Assembly (NCBI RefSeq): GCF_023091745.1
Contig: NC_068920.1
Span: 150,751,622-150,815,621, forward strand
Direction: 5' to 3'
Length of the DNA stretch: 64,000 nucleotides
Origin: Budorcas taxicolor
Lineage: Eukaryota; Chordata; Mammalia; Artiodactyla; Bovidae
Shown: positions 21,376 to 32,429 of the stretch, in pieces
Layout of the letters: every line of letters begins with the position of its first letter
Position numbering within the stretch: position 1 is the stretch's first letter
The notes under the pieces: model-generated
Told to the model about the DNA's origin: nothing
What the model saw: only the letters and a program-made list of their open reading frames with translations
The model's database searches: none
Position numbers and translations under genes: made by a program

Positions 21376-23395
21376 CCCAAGGAAGGCAACTGGAATTCCT
21401 TCCCTTCTCCACGATGTGCCTGTCACCAAATCTAGCCAGAGGATGTGCGGTATGTGCTTCTTATTGCTGCTTCTAACTCTTGTGCTGTCCTTCAGGATTA
21501 TCAAGGGGCCACTGCCTTCCAGGTGACAGGCTGGGTTTTTGGCTGCAGGAAAATAAACCGGGAGCCGCCCATGACTTTGCGGTTTCCACAACGTGGTTGC
21601 ATGAGCCACGGCAGGGCCTCTGGTGTGTGGAGTCTGGGCGGTCACAGAGAGGACAGCGCCTTTGCAGGCACATCTGAGCAAGAGGTGGTCCTGACTGTGC
21701 GCATGCCCTTCCCTCTCTTTCTTGCCTTATGCTGTTATTTATTGACTGCACAGCCCTGGGAGAGCCTGGAAAAAGTTGATTACCAGGGCATTACAGTTTG
21801 TGGAACGATTCATCTCTGACTCTTATTTTTAAAGAAATGTATTGTTGGCTTTTAAAGTACACAAAGATAGAAACAGTTGGATCTCCTGTTTTAAATGAGC
21901 AAAGTAATAGCCGTTTATCTGTACCTTCTTAGCTATGTTAACTTATGGCTTCCACGTATCTGCGGACATGATTGTTAGGACTTTTAAAGAAAGAGTCTGG
22001 GCTGCACAGAATTGCTGACACTTGCTAAAAAAAAAAAAACAAACAACAACAAAAAATGACATCTCTCTCATATGTACCTTTGCCACTATAGTTCCCATGA
22101 TTCTGACCACATATTATTGCAATTCTGTTTTCTGTGTTGTCAAAGCTGGGGCTTTCATTTTTGGCCCTGGATACTTAGCACAGTGCTTCTCCTAGGCGAG
22201 CACCCACGGCTGATAAACACTAGCCCCGCGCCAGCCAGCCCCTCATGTCCAACGCCCTCCAGATGTTAATCATCCGACCCTGAGCAAGTTTGTAGCAGCA
22301 GCTTTATCTACTCTTGGGCGTGAGATAACAGAGTTGATTTTTCTGGAATAAAAGCTCTCAAAGGTAAACATTCCTCAAGCTTTGTATAAATGGGTCTAGT
22401 TTTCTTTAACCTCAGATTGCAAACAGGCAAACATTTCTTGGGGAGTCTTGATAGCACAAGGGTGGTTTGCAGGGTAGAAAGCGTTTTTCATGTTACCATG
22501 GGGACACCTAAGTATGAAAAAAATATAACCTTTCCTTCCCCTTAGCCATAAGTGCAGAGCTTAAAGCCTTTTATCTGTGGTCATCTGTTTATTTTTATAA
22601 GAAAAAGCACACCAGCTTCATTTTCTTTCTTTACGATTTGAGGAAATGTGGTGTGTTGGGTTTTTTTTTGCCAAGACAGGGGTGCAAGCTTTAACTGATA
22701 GTGGCTTAGATGGGCCCAGCTGGGCTTCAGCTCTGCCTTTCACCCACGTCAGACCCCAGATCAGTGACCACCTTGTGAGGCAGGGCCATGAGTGAGGGCG
22801 GCTTCGTGAATGCAGGTAGAGGCAGAGACATCCCTGTCCAAATCCTGATGGCCTACTTCTTACAAGGGTCGCTGAGACTCTTTCTTCCTTGGCAACCAAG
22901 AAGAAGTTTGTGGAGAGCCCGACACAATCAGGTATGTCGATGAATGTGAGTTATAATAAATGATGTGCCTTTTGACTCAGTATAGACCTCAGCAGATGAC
23001 ACAATCACCCTGGACCCTGATTCAAAAGAATCTGACTCTTTATAAGATTTCCTCATCCCCAAAAGAGAAAATGCTGCCCTTCAACCCTCCCCCACCCCAG
23101 GAACCGGAACACAGCTGGCGTCTGATAACTGAGGACCTCTTAGAAGCTCGGTTTAAGAATATTTCTGGGTCCTCGTGAAATCCAGGCATCTTCAGTTCAT
23201 TTGAGGGAACACAGAACATCTTAGGATGGTCAGCAGTTCTCTCAAGAAACAGCCTGTTTCAGCACAACCAACACAACGTTGGTCTCGATGTACAGGTCTG
23301 TTTAATAAAATGAATCTGGATTTATGAGTGAGGAATAAAGGACCCCATGCTTGAAAACGTTCGTTCCAGAAACATCTAGGGAGAGTCTATCTGTA
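21376..23395. other. about 2 kb of single-copy DNA
   Basis: Repeat-poor and moderately GC-rich at 21430-21780 and 22600-22930. Open frames overlap on both strands at 21445-21819 (124 aa plus, 92-130 aa minus) without any motif I can name. The section 22240-22460 has the uneven, word-rich look of conserved non-coding DNA, but I cannot test conservation here. Confidence 0.45.
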
Positions 23396-23725
23396 GCAGA
23401 GGTGAAGTGCAGCCGGAGAAGGCGGCTCACGCCTATCAGGCAGAACACGGGGCTCGCCCGCGACAGGAGCGCACCCCGCAGTCCACTGCAGAGCCGACTG
23501 GCCACCAGGGAGACGCGCACACAGGACGCTGCTTTCCTTCGGCAGGGTCTGGGAGCTGAAGGGCGCTGATGCGAAGAGAGCCGCCCGCACATCCTTAGGG
23601 ACCTCCGGGCCTAGTGCGGGCAGGTCACCGCGCAGAGTGACTGGGACCCGGTACCCACGGCGGGCCCCGCTCAGGTGAGCCCCCGATGTCGCAGGTGCTG
23701 CTTGGCGGCTGCCCGTCAAGGGGGC
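23396..23725. promoter_or_regulatory. CpG island
   Basis: I count about 30 CpG dinucleotides in about 325 bases at roughly two-thirds G+C. The rest of the window is strongly CpG-depleted outside young repeats. It does not match any repeat I know. A near-perfect plus-strand splice donor (CTCAG|GTGAGC, GT at 23675-23676) lies inside, which would fit a first exon ending at 23674. CpG islands usually mark promoters of genes or non-coding RNAs. No TATA box is evident upstream. Direction and product are unknown. Confidence 0.65.
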
Positions 23726-24309
23726 CAGACCCCCTAGCCTCCCAGAAAAGGCCAGGGTGCTAAGAGGCTCGGGAGAGGCAAGGAGACCCCCAGGCTCAGG
23801 GCATGAAAACGCGCTTGCTGCTCCTAGGGAGGCTCAGATGCAAAGCCTTTTGTCCTGGGGGCCGGCGACGAACCTGACAGAAGGGAACCTGCTTCTTCTT
23901 AAGGCAGGTGGGCACATCCGAGACGTCCCCAGGTGAGAACTCACACCAAAGAGCAGGCAAAACCAGAGGGCCAAGGGCAGGAAGGGGGCCCCTGTGGGTG
24001 CAGGCATGTGGGTGCAGCCAGAGCTGAGAAGGAGCCGCAGCCCCAGGAGAGGTCCCAACTCCAAGCACCCTGTGGCGCGGGGTTTTCTCTGATGTTACTG
24101 AATTTCACAAACCAGGTTCACTCCCTTCTCCTGGAAGCCGGCTGAGCCCTGTGAGTGCTTGACCCCTCCTCCCGCGGGATGTGTTCTCTGGGTACCACCC
24201 AGTCTGGGGGCAGTAATGATGGAAACGGCCGCTTTCTCCACTTGGTCTGCACATGCAGAGTTGAATTAGTTACATTTCTAGGTGCATTACATTTCTGCTG
24301 GGTTATAGG
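23726..24309. other. GC-rich shoulder of the CpG island
   Basis: Purine-rich, GC-rich single-copy sequence with fewer CpGs. Frames of 70-90 aa overlap on both strands and have no recognisable motif. Confidence 0.5.
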
Positions 24310-25330
24310 TAGATGATAGATCCATATGGATATATAGATATTGTACATAATATTGTTATATCATTTCAATAATTTTAACACTGCATCATTGAGGAAGTAT
24401 ATTTCATAATGATAATTATTTTCCGTGAAGTGTACTTTGTCTGATATTAAAATTTATACACCAACTTTGTCTCAGTGGAAAATGGCCAGGATGTATTTTT
24501 TTCTCTGCTTTTTAGAGGGTTTTCTTGCTAAAATAATCTAGTGATTTTTTAAATGATTTAGTCAGACGCTGTGCTTTCACTGCTGGGTTTAGCCCATTAC
24601 TTTCAGTTTCATGATCTGGATTTTCATCTGCGATCCCCTCTGGTATCCCTACAGCTGCCTGTGTTTCTTCTTCTCTCTTGCCTTTTTCGGATTGACTGCT
24701 TTTGTCATCCTTTTCTTTTCTTTTTTGACTTTGGGAGCTGTGTTTACCCTTTCTCTTCTTTTAGTACTTAACCTGGAACTTACACACTGCGTTCTTAATT
24801 GGTCAAAGCATAAAATTTGTGGGTGCATTTATCCTCCTTCCGAAACAGAAAAGCCCTAGAATGTTTTAGTCCCTTTTATTCCTTTCCTGATTATATACAA
24901 TTTTTTTGTGTGAATTTTATCTATATTACATTTTTAACCTGGTAAAATGTGGTTATGTTTATGTCAAAGCTTATTTACATTCATTTAAATTAAGCTACAC
25001 TTGAACATTTAAATTTACATATTTATCACATTCTTTACTGTTTATTCGCTGTCGTGTCTTAGAACTTCCAATCTGGGATTACTGTCTTTCTATCAGAAAT
25101 ATAATCTTTGAAATTTCTTTTGGGGCAGACCTGCTGATGGAATAAATTCTCCCAGTTGCTCTTTGCCTTGGCATGGTCTTTTTCATTATTATTTTTGACT
25201 GTAGGTTGGCAGTTGCTCTTCTTAGTGATCTGTTTCATTACTGGTGCTAAGAATTGTGCCATGTTTCTTCTTTTGGCAGATGCATCATGTGTAGCTGCTC
25301 TCTAGATCTCTTTGCCTTTGGTTTTCTGCA
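24310..25330 (-). mobile_element. old L1 fragment, antisense (diverged)
   Basis: Plus-strand text resembles antisense old L1: TACTTTGTCTGATATTAAAAT, then a T-rich stretch, and a block at 25095-25260 (CTGATGGAATAAATTCTCCCAG ... GTTTCATTACTGGTGC) like the L1 region with GATGAATTCTCTCAGC. Heavily diverged; limits are uncertain. Confidence 0.45.
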
Positions 25331-25779
25331 TTTTAACAAGACTGTGTCCTACTGGACATAAGCTTTCCTTTTGGTCACAGTGCACTGTGGAGGTAGAGAG
25401 AGTTGGCTGTTGACAGGTGAGGACGAGAGTCCCGCTTTATGGGAGATTCTCTTTCACGTGACTCCCTTTGTCTTCTGCCCGTCACACCTCTTACACTAAG
25501 AAAAGTAAGCTTGTGTGCACCGTGTCTCTAAATGAACTTGGGCAACCTTCAGACTCCCTCGGAGTCTCGTGGACGGCATCCTCTCAGCCATTCCCTGTGT
25601 CTGAGTGTCCCATTGATGGCCCAGAGCTGTAGGTTTCTTATCCTTAGTGGCTCTCAGATCACCTCCTGTGCTCCTCGGGTTCAGGCCCATTCTTCTCCTA
25701 CCTTGCTCTGGGTTACTGTGAGTGTGACCTGAGAGTCTGCCTCCTCTGGCTTCCAGAAGTTGATCTCAAATTCACACAC
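25331..25779. other. single-copy DNA
   Basis: Nothing recognised. Confidence 0.45.
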
Positions 25780-26240
25780 ACGGCTGCCTGCGGTCTCATG
25801 GGTCTTCAGTGCTTTCCCACTACCCGTGGGGTAAACGCTCAGCTTCCTGTGAAAGGCACACCCTGCCGCTCTCTTCCATACCTTCCTGCACCAGCCTCTC
25901 TCTCTCTCACACACACACGCAGAGACTGCAGCTCCTGGTCTGTCTGGCTCCTCTTGGTCTCTTTATTTCTCTCTTTCTCCCTCTCTCTACTTTGTAAACC
26001 TACTCATTTTTATAGGAATTAACTCAAGGATCTGTTCTTCCACAGAAGGCTCTCCTGTTCTCATCTCTGCTCCCACTCTACAGACCAGACCTCACCTGTC
26101 CTGCCTTTGGTGCCTGCAACCAGTTTGCTCTGGTTTTTCCTGCCTGGAATTCTCTTCCATAAGAGACTTTCAGAGATCCCCTTTGCTCAAATCAGAGCCT
26201 CTCCACAGTACTATCAAAGGGCAGCTCTCTTCCCATTCTC
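25780..26240 (-). mobile_element. L2 LINE 3' part, antisense
   Basis: Ordered L2 landmarks on the plus strand: TTCAGTGCTTTCCCACTACCC then GTAAACGCTCAGC, TCCATACCTTCCTGCACCAGC, GCTCTGGTTTTTCCTGCCTGGAATTCTCTTCC, and CTTTGCTCAAATCAGAGCC. A CT/CA-rich stretch (25897-25990) expands the middle. Confidence 0.62.
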
Positions 26241-26380
26241 TAGTTCCAGTTCCTACACACCTGTATTTTCCTTTCTTTATAGTAAGAAGGAAAGGAAATG
26301 CAGTACCTGTACATTGCACAACCCCAGACTGTAGCTGAATTTAACTGTGCTGCATTTGATTTCTCTTTAAGTGGATATTT
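26241..26380. other. short single-copy stretch
   Basis: Nothing recognised. Confidence 0.4.
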
Positions 26381-26714
26381 GCTGCTGTTTAGTCACTCAG
26401 TCATATCCGATTCTTTGCAACCCTGTGGACTGTAGCCCATCAGGCTTCTCTGTCCATGGGATTTTCCAGGCAAGAATACTGGAGTTGAGTTGCCATGCCC
26501 TCCTCTAGGGGATCTTCCCAACCCAGGGATCAAACCTGGGTTGCAGGTTCTATTGCAGGCAGATTCTTTACCATCTGAGCCACTAGGGAAATCCAAGAAT
26601 ACTGGAGTAGGTAGCCTATCCCTTCTCCAGGGGATCTTCCTGACCCAGGAATCAAACCAGGGTCGCCTGCATTGCAGGCAGATTCTTTACCAACTGAGCT
26701 ACCAGGGAAGCCCA
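26381..26714 (-). mobile_element. Bov-tA variant SINE with duplicated head, antisense
   Basis: A full SINE (26381-26595, ending GAGCCACTAGGGAAATCC) is followed without a gap by a second unit that starts AAGAATACTGGAGTAGG and ends CTGAGCTACCAGGGAAGCCC (26596-26714), that is, a second head plus part of the body. The same arrangement occurs at 29476-29788, so it is a transposed family form and not a local accident. Confidence 0.88.
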
Positions 26715-26764
26715 AGTGCCTGTTGTGTCTTAATCAAAATGACAAAAGCTTCATAAATCTCCTC

Positions 26765-27450
26765 CCATTAAAAGTGGTATATATTATTTGAAATGTTGCA
26801 AGATACAGAAAAGGACAAAAAGGGAAAAAACTGGTTACCTATAATCCACTACTCAAAGACAACCATTTCTTTCTAGTATCTCTATTGATTTGTAATCCTT
26901 TTAACACTTAGAGAGGGAGAAGGCACCCTACTCCAGTACTCTTGCCTGGAAAATCCCATGGACAGAGGAGCCTGGTAGGCTGCGGTCCATGGGGTCGCAA
27001 AGAGTAGGACACGACTGAGCGACTTCCTTTTCACTTTTCACTTTCATGCATTGGAGAAGGAAATGGCAACCCACTCCAGTGTTCTTGCCTGGAGAATCCC
27101 AGGGACGGGGGAGCCTGGTGGGCTGCCGTCTGTGGGGTCACAGAGAGTCGGACATGACTGAAGTGGCTTAGCAGCAGCAACAGCACTTAGAGAGTCATCA
27201 TTTTATCTAAAGGTTTGTGTTTCTTGTACTTTTCTATACATATACCATAAACATTTCCTTGGTACTGTAAACTCTCTATAAAATATTATTTTAACACTTC
27301 TCCACATTGCTCCACTAAATAGAGACATCAAAATACACTTTATCATTCTCCTGCAGTTGGAACCGTAGGCTGTTTCCCGTATTTCATTAATCTACATGAA
27401 GTTGAGATGCAATGTGTTTTGCAAAATTTTTCCTGTATTTGTATTTGTTC
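26765..27450 (-). mobile_element. old L1 3' end, antisense, split by Bov-A2
   Basis: Resembles the antisense 3' region of old mammalian L1 (AGATACAGAAAAGGACAAAAAGG, ACCTATAATCCACTACTCAAAGACAACC before the SINE; AACACTTCTCCACATTGC, GTAGGCTGTTTCCCGTATTTC after it). The Bov-A2 at 26916-27183 sits inside it. Confidence 0.5.
26916..27183 (+). mobile_element. Bov-A2 SINE (dimer) with 11-bp TSD
   Basis: Two Bov-A monomers in tandem: GAGAAGGCACCCTACTCCAGT ... GACTTCCTTTTCACTTTTCAC, then GAGAAGGAAATGGCAACCC ... GGCTTAGCAGCAGCAACAG. No tRNA-like head. CACTTAGAGAG at 26905-26915 and 27184-27194 is the target-site duplication. Confidence 0.95.
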
Positions 27451-27586
27451 TTTAGGAGAGTCACATGTAAGTGTAATTATAAAAATAAGGATCATGAATT
27501 CTTTAAGTTTATTTGTATTGTACCATTTTTAAAAAATAACTTTTTAAATGGGGGAAAACTCAAATAATTATGGAGCACATTAAAAT

Positions 27587-27803
27587 GGGCTTTCCAGGTG
27601 GTGCAGTGGTAAAGAATCTGCCTGTCAAGGCAAGAGACTCAAGAGACATGGGTTTGATCCCTGGGTTGGGAAGATTCCCCTGGAGAAGGAAATGGCAATC
27701 TACTCCAGTATTCTTGCCTGGGAAATTTCATGGACATGGAGCCTGGTGGGCTACAGTCCATAGGACAGAAAAGAGTCAGATATGACTGAGTGACTAAGCT
27801 TGC
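27587..27803 (+). mobile_element. Bov-tA SINE, sense
   Basis: Head GGGCTTTCCAGGTGGTGCAG, extended-head variant (AGACTCAAGAGACATG), B box GGTTTGATCCC, tail to GACTGAGTGACTAAGC. Confidence 0.93.
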
Positions 27804-29475
27804 ATATTATTGATCCTATTTTCCTTTTGCAAGAACAATGAGTTGCTTTATTTGTATTTATGTGAATAAAATTATTAACACAGTCGGTCTGTTTACACAA
27901 GAGAAAAGATCAAAAAGAGATTCTGATTTTATTGTCTTGCTTCCTGAACTCTTTACAATGGTGCAGACTGAGTAACTGACCCCCCAAATTCTATTATAAC
28001 TGTCAATATAATTACAGACTCTCTACCTTTTCTTACCTTAACAGTGTTTAGTCAATGTTGATTTTAACTTTTCAATCTCTTTACACACTGCAGAGCTGGA
28101 TGAATAAAATGTTTGTAATATATTCTATGAATTTTATATATTTAATTTAATCTCTCTATTTACAACCTATATAATCTATAGTATATAGTTGTATTGTAAT
28201 AAATAGGTGTCTATGACCTATTGATTCTACAAAAAGGGTTTGTCTTTCAGCTGAACTAATTTCTAGGACATGACCTGCACAGAGAAAGCACAAGCCTTTC
28301 TGAAATGGGTTCTGCTATACGGTGATCACAGCAGAGTGGGCATTAGTTAATGGCTTTTATTATCAAAGCCACAATGCATCATAAACAAGCATAATTAGCT
28401 CAGGTTAGCTGGTGCTTTCCCAGTAGTTCTTGAGAGTCATCTGTTTTATTTTCTTTACATAGCTGAATATAGTGGTAACAGATCTGACTCTGAATCATCA
28501 CTAACCGCATGTCCCAAGGCAAACTGGGCTGACTTGTAATCAATGGAAAATAAAGAATAAAAGCTATGGAAGTCATAAAAAGGACACATTTCTATAAATT
28601 ACACCAAAGAAAAGTCAAAGTGTATGTTAGTTCTATTTTGGATAATGCCCAGCCAAAGCTTGTCATGAATAGTCAAGCATGATTTAATCCTCACTTGATT
28701 TACATGGTTAAGGGTGGTTTTGCCTTCCTGGAGTAATTTATGGGTAGTTTTAAGAATCTCTTTTATTGGATAAAAAATAAAATTAGAATGGTAGATGAAA
28801 CTCTAAAGAAATACTTGAAAGTATCTTTTTTCATCTCTAAGGGAGGTTTTCCTAAGGGGGTTAAAAAAAGCCTTGCTTTGAAGTCATGAAATGAATATCC
28901 TATTGCACAATCTACATATAGTACTATATTTCTGAATCATATTTTCCAGCTTTCTATTTTCACCCTCTATTTTCAAAAAGAAAAAGGAGCATCATTTGTA
29001 TGTTTAAAAACCTGAAAATCACTTTTTCCAGTATTGTAAATGTATTGAGATGAGAATTTGAGTAGCACACAACTTTTTAAGCAAGGGATTATGAATTTTT
29101 ACCTTTATTAAAGAATATGTGAGCATTCAAAGAAGAGGGAATTCCTTCTTCTTTGCTATTAATTGTTGGTCTTAATGCCATCAGTCAGCTCGCTATTTTT
29201 TTCCTGTTGTTGTTAAACATCAAGGTCATTTTGAGGTTCTGCCAAAATGAAGATCATTATCTGCAGAGCAGGATTAAAGCTGAGTGGCTGAGCCCTGGGG
29301 CTGTCAGAAGCTCTGAGAAATGAGCCACTCAGTTAGCCCTGTTTTTCTACATATCAAGTCAGACTGCTGCTTAGGAAACATTCTTACAAAGTCAGATGAG
29401 CTGACAGTAACTACTACTGAAATGTCTCCACACTCATGCAAATAATTTGCACAGTGCTGCTATCTCAAATTTTTG
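27804..29475. other. repeat-poor stretch with conserved-element look
   Basis: About 1.7 kb without a repeat I can name and no coding frame. Two blocks, about 28240-28430 and 29200-29465, have balanced composition and many transcription-factor-like words; the second contains the octamer-like dyad at 29437. I infer possible conserved non-coding DNA from appearance only. Confidence 0.4.
29437..29451. promoter_or_regulatory. octamer-like inverted repeat
   Basis: TGCAAATAATTTGCA: two perfect 7-base arms around one A. With the preceding A (29436) the left arm is ATGCAAAT, the POU/octamer core. It could bind paired POU proteins; binding is not shown. Confidence 0.35.
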
Positions 29476-29788
29476 ATTTTTGAAAGTCACTTAGTCTTCT
29501 CCGACTCTTTGCAACCCCATGGACTATACAATCCATGGAGTTTTCCTTGGCCAGAATACTGGAGTGGGTAACCTTTCCCTTCTCCAGGAGATCTTCCCAA
29601 CCCAGGGATCAAACCCAGGTCTCCCACACTGCAGGTGGATTCTTTACTAGCTGAGCCATAAGGGAAGCCCAAGAATACCGGTGAAAGTAGCTTAACCCTT
29701 CTCCAGTGGATCTTCCTGACCCAGGATCGAACCAGAATCTCCTGCATTGCAGGCAGATTCTTTACCAGCTGAGCTATGAGGGAAGCCA
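29476..29788 (-). mobile_element. Bov-tA variant SINE with duplicated head, antisense
   Basis: SINE 29476-29670 (ends GAGCCATAAGGGAAGCCC) continues directly into a second unit AAGAATACCGGTGAAAG ... GAGCTATGAGGGAAGCC. Same dimer architecture as 26381-26714, about 3 kb away and in the same orientation. Confidence 0.88.
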
Positions 29789-29976
29789 AAAGCTACTTAC
29801 TAATATACTGGATGCAAGTGAGAATACCCATAGCTAATGGATATTTTTAGAACATATGCAATTCTATTATCTAAAATGCATACAAGTACTAGAAAATGGC
29901 AGTAGAAAGCTCATCCACTCTATTACATTTCAAGAGTTTTAAAAGGTCTCCCCCTGGTATATCATATCAGTTAATA

Positions 29977-30142
29977 CAGGGATCCCCAACTCTGACCCTC
30001 AGACCAGTACCCCGTGTCAGATCATTGGCAGCATCAAATTAAAAATAAAGTGCACAATATGCGTAATGCACTTGAATCATTTCTGATCTGTGGAAAAACT
30101 GTCTTCCACAGAAGCTGGTGCCAAAAAGGTTGGGAACTGCTG
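29977..30142. mobile_element. short non-autonomous DNA transposon, hAT-like
   Basis: Terminal inverted repeats are visible: CAGGGATCCCCAAC at the left and GTTGGGAACTGCTG at the right, with longer related text (GACCAGTACC left, GCTGGTGCCAAAAAGG right). Flanking 8-mers AGTTAATA and AATAAATA match at 6/8, the size expected for hAT insertion. About 165 bases, no transposase; likely an internally deleted old copy. Family name not assigned. Confidence 0.5.
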
Positions 30143-30540
30143 AATAAATATGCTGTTACTTATGACTTTGTATTTTATTTGACCAAAATTAAACTTTGTG
30201 TGTCGTGGCCCACTGAATAGTAATATTCTAGTTATCAAAATATACCTATGTAGATAGAAAATAATATAAAATACGTGTACAGAGTAATACAATCATGTAT
30301 ATAGAAGAAGCCATTATAAAGGATGAAGGAAAACTTGGAATTAAATTCTGGGTCTGTCTCCAAGATACTCACTCTGTGAGTGTCCATCTGTTTAGTCTGT
30401 TTATCAATCAAATACAAATAACACTCCTATGATGCCACATATCTACATATATGCTCCTAAACTCTCAAACAGAAGCAGGTCTCCACCTCTCCCATTGACC
30501 TCTTCTTTCTCATCTGGTGTCTGAACGCCATCCTCATCAC
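30143..30540. other. single-copy AT-rich DNA
   Basis: Nothing recognised. Confidence 0.45.
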
Positions 30541-30749
30541 GCTGTTGTTGCTGAGTTGCTTAGTCGTGTCCGACCCTCTGTGACCCCATGGACTGTAACC
30601 CACCAGGCTCCTCTGTCCATGGGATTTCCCATGCAAGAATACTGGAGTGGGTTGTCGTTTCCTCTTTCAGGGGAGCTTCCTGAGCCAGAGATCAAACCTG
30701 TGTCTCCTGCTTGGCAAGCAGATTCTTTACCACTGAGCCACCAGGCACT
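30541..30749 (-). mobile_element. Bov-tA SINE, antisense
   Basis: Tail at left (TGTTGTTGCTGAGTTGCTTAGTCG), head at right (CACTGAGCCACCAGGCA). Confidence 0.93.
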
Positions 30750-30889
30750 ATCAGCCTGCTTCCTTCTCTATCTCTCATATCTAAAGAGCACACGTAATGG
30801 AAACTTTCTAAAAGTTTCAAGACCAAAGAGCAAAGTGAACCTTACATAAAGGTAATCTGTCACAACTGATGTCTTTCAACTTTGTGTTT

Positions 30890-31055
30890 CAGCTAACACA
30901 CATTAAGTGCCTATTTGGTGTCATGAGCTCTTTGAAGCACTTTTACATGAAGTTCTTTAGTCCTAAGTTCTCGTCCTAAGATAACCTAAGACATGAGCAC
31001 TGAGGAGAAAGCAAATGCACAGAGAGCTAGAGTAACTGACCCAAGTTACGGACGC
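30890..31055 (-). mobile_element. MIR-family SINE fragment, antisense
   Basis: ATTAAGTGCCTATTTGGTGTCATGAGC, AGCACTTTTACATGAAGT, GAGCACTGAGGAGAAAGC, AGAGAGCTAGAGTAACTGACCCAAG follow the antisense MIR order. Confidence 0.6.
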
Positions 31056-31749
31056 TTGCTGAAGAGCTTTGGTTTCGTTTGCTTCTCTTTTGTTACTGTT
31101 GTTTTGAAGTAAGGTGATTTGGTTTATGTCTGTGTGTCCCGACAAGTAAACGAAAACATCATTCATGCAGCCACATAGAATGCTCACTGTCCAAAGTGTT
31201 AGAAGATGAACTGTCAGTTGAGAAATGTTCACTGCCAGTTATTTTTGTAAACATCCCCACGTGTTTACATATGATAAGGAGATATCAAGATAAGGAGAAA
31301 TCAATCCCATTTTGCATCTTTATCTGAAACAACATTAAAATTTGGTAAAGAAATAATGGCAAGATATAGTCTAAGGAATGAAATGGTTATAATTAAAATA
31401 AATGATTGATATCGAAATCTGGAAGAGATTCAATTTTTAAAGTTACTTTTCTATTGATAGTCAGTGGATATCTGCTAAGAATTACCATTTCTTAAGCCTA
31501 CATTGCTATTTTTCCACAAAATATTTCAGGATTTTTTTTTCTCCAGAAAAGCCTATAGACAGCCATTTGACAACAGGAATTCAAAATGGGAAGAAAAAAG
31601 AACAATCCTCACATTGGAATTCCCAGGTGCATTTTTGGTTTTCAGAGTTATTCAATAATGAATGTATTACCCCAGGTTTTAAACAAATTAAATTATTTGA
31701 CTAAATACATATTTATAAGGGGTAGACTTAAAATGTAAAACATTTAGTA
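31056..31749. other. single-copy AT-rich DNA
   Basis: Nothing recognised. Confidence 0.45.
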
Positions 31750-31855
31750 TTTATTTCTTTGGATTTCCTTGCTTTTTCTATGATCCAACGGATGTTGGCA
31801 ATTTGATCTCTGGTTCCTCTGCCTTTTCTAAATCCAGCTTGTACGTCTGAAAGTT
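31750..31855 (-). mobile_element. BovB internal fragment (RT region), antisense
   Basis: TTCTTTGGATTTCCTTGC, TCCAACGGATGTTGGCAATTTGATCTCTGGTTCCTCTGCC match BovB internal ORF sequence upstream of the segment present in the other copies. It lacks a BovB 3' end, so it is a deletion remnant or a rearranged piece. Confidence 0.65.
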
Positions 31856-32158
31856 CTTGATGGTCCCTGGCACTCTGGAAAAGGTAGGCTATTCTCCAAG
31901 GCCCACAGACAGCTCTGAACCATCACATCCACCTTCTCAGCTTCTCCTCTCTTGATTGCTTGGCCACATCAGACCTTTGTATTCACAAGAGACCACCCAT
32001 CACCTGTCACAGGAATCAATAGCCAACATTCATTTCAACATGCATAGAGAGCCTCTTTTCTCTGCAGACTTAAGAATCTCATGCCCATGATCCGTGTGCT
32101 TTTGAGAAAGTGTGTGAATTTGAGCAGAGGTCAAGTGTGTGAACTTGAGCCGGTGTGG
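31856..32158. other. single-copy DNA
   Basis: Nothing recognised. GAGCAGAGGTCAAGTGTGTGAA and a near copy TTGAGCCGGTGTG form a small imperfect duplication at 32105-32160. Confidence 0.45.
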
Positions 32159-32280
32159 TAGATGGCAACCCACTCCAGTGTTCTTGCCTGGAGAATCCCA
32201 GGGACGGGGGAGCCTGGTGGGCTGCCATCTACGGGGTCGCACAGAGTTGGACACGACTGTAGTGACTTAGCAGCAGCAGG
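32159..32280 (+). mobile_element. Bov-A2 monomer fragment
   Basis: Second-monomer sequence only: GATGGCAACCCACTCCAGTG ... GACTTAGCAGCAGCAGG, near-identical to 27067-27177. 5'-truncated. Confidence 0.9.
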
Positions 32281-32429
32281 TAGAGAATCTTAATAAACTG
32301 TTTACCTTAATATACATTTACTTGGTGTCCCTATGTCTAGAATTCTGACAAGTCTCTTTCCTTCTGGGCATGGTCAAGTGATACTTGTTTTCTAGGAAAA
32401 GGAGCTTTTCAGAGTGGATGACTGAGGGA

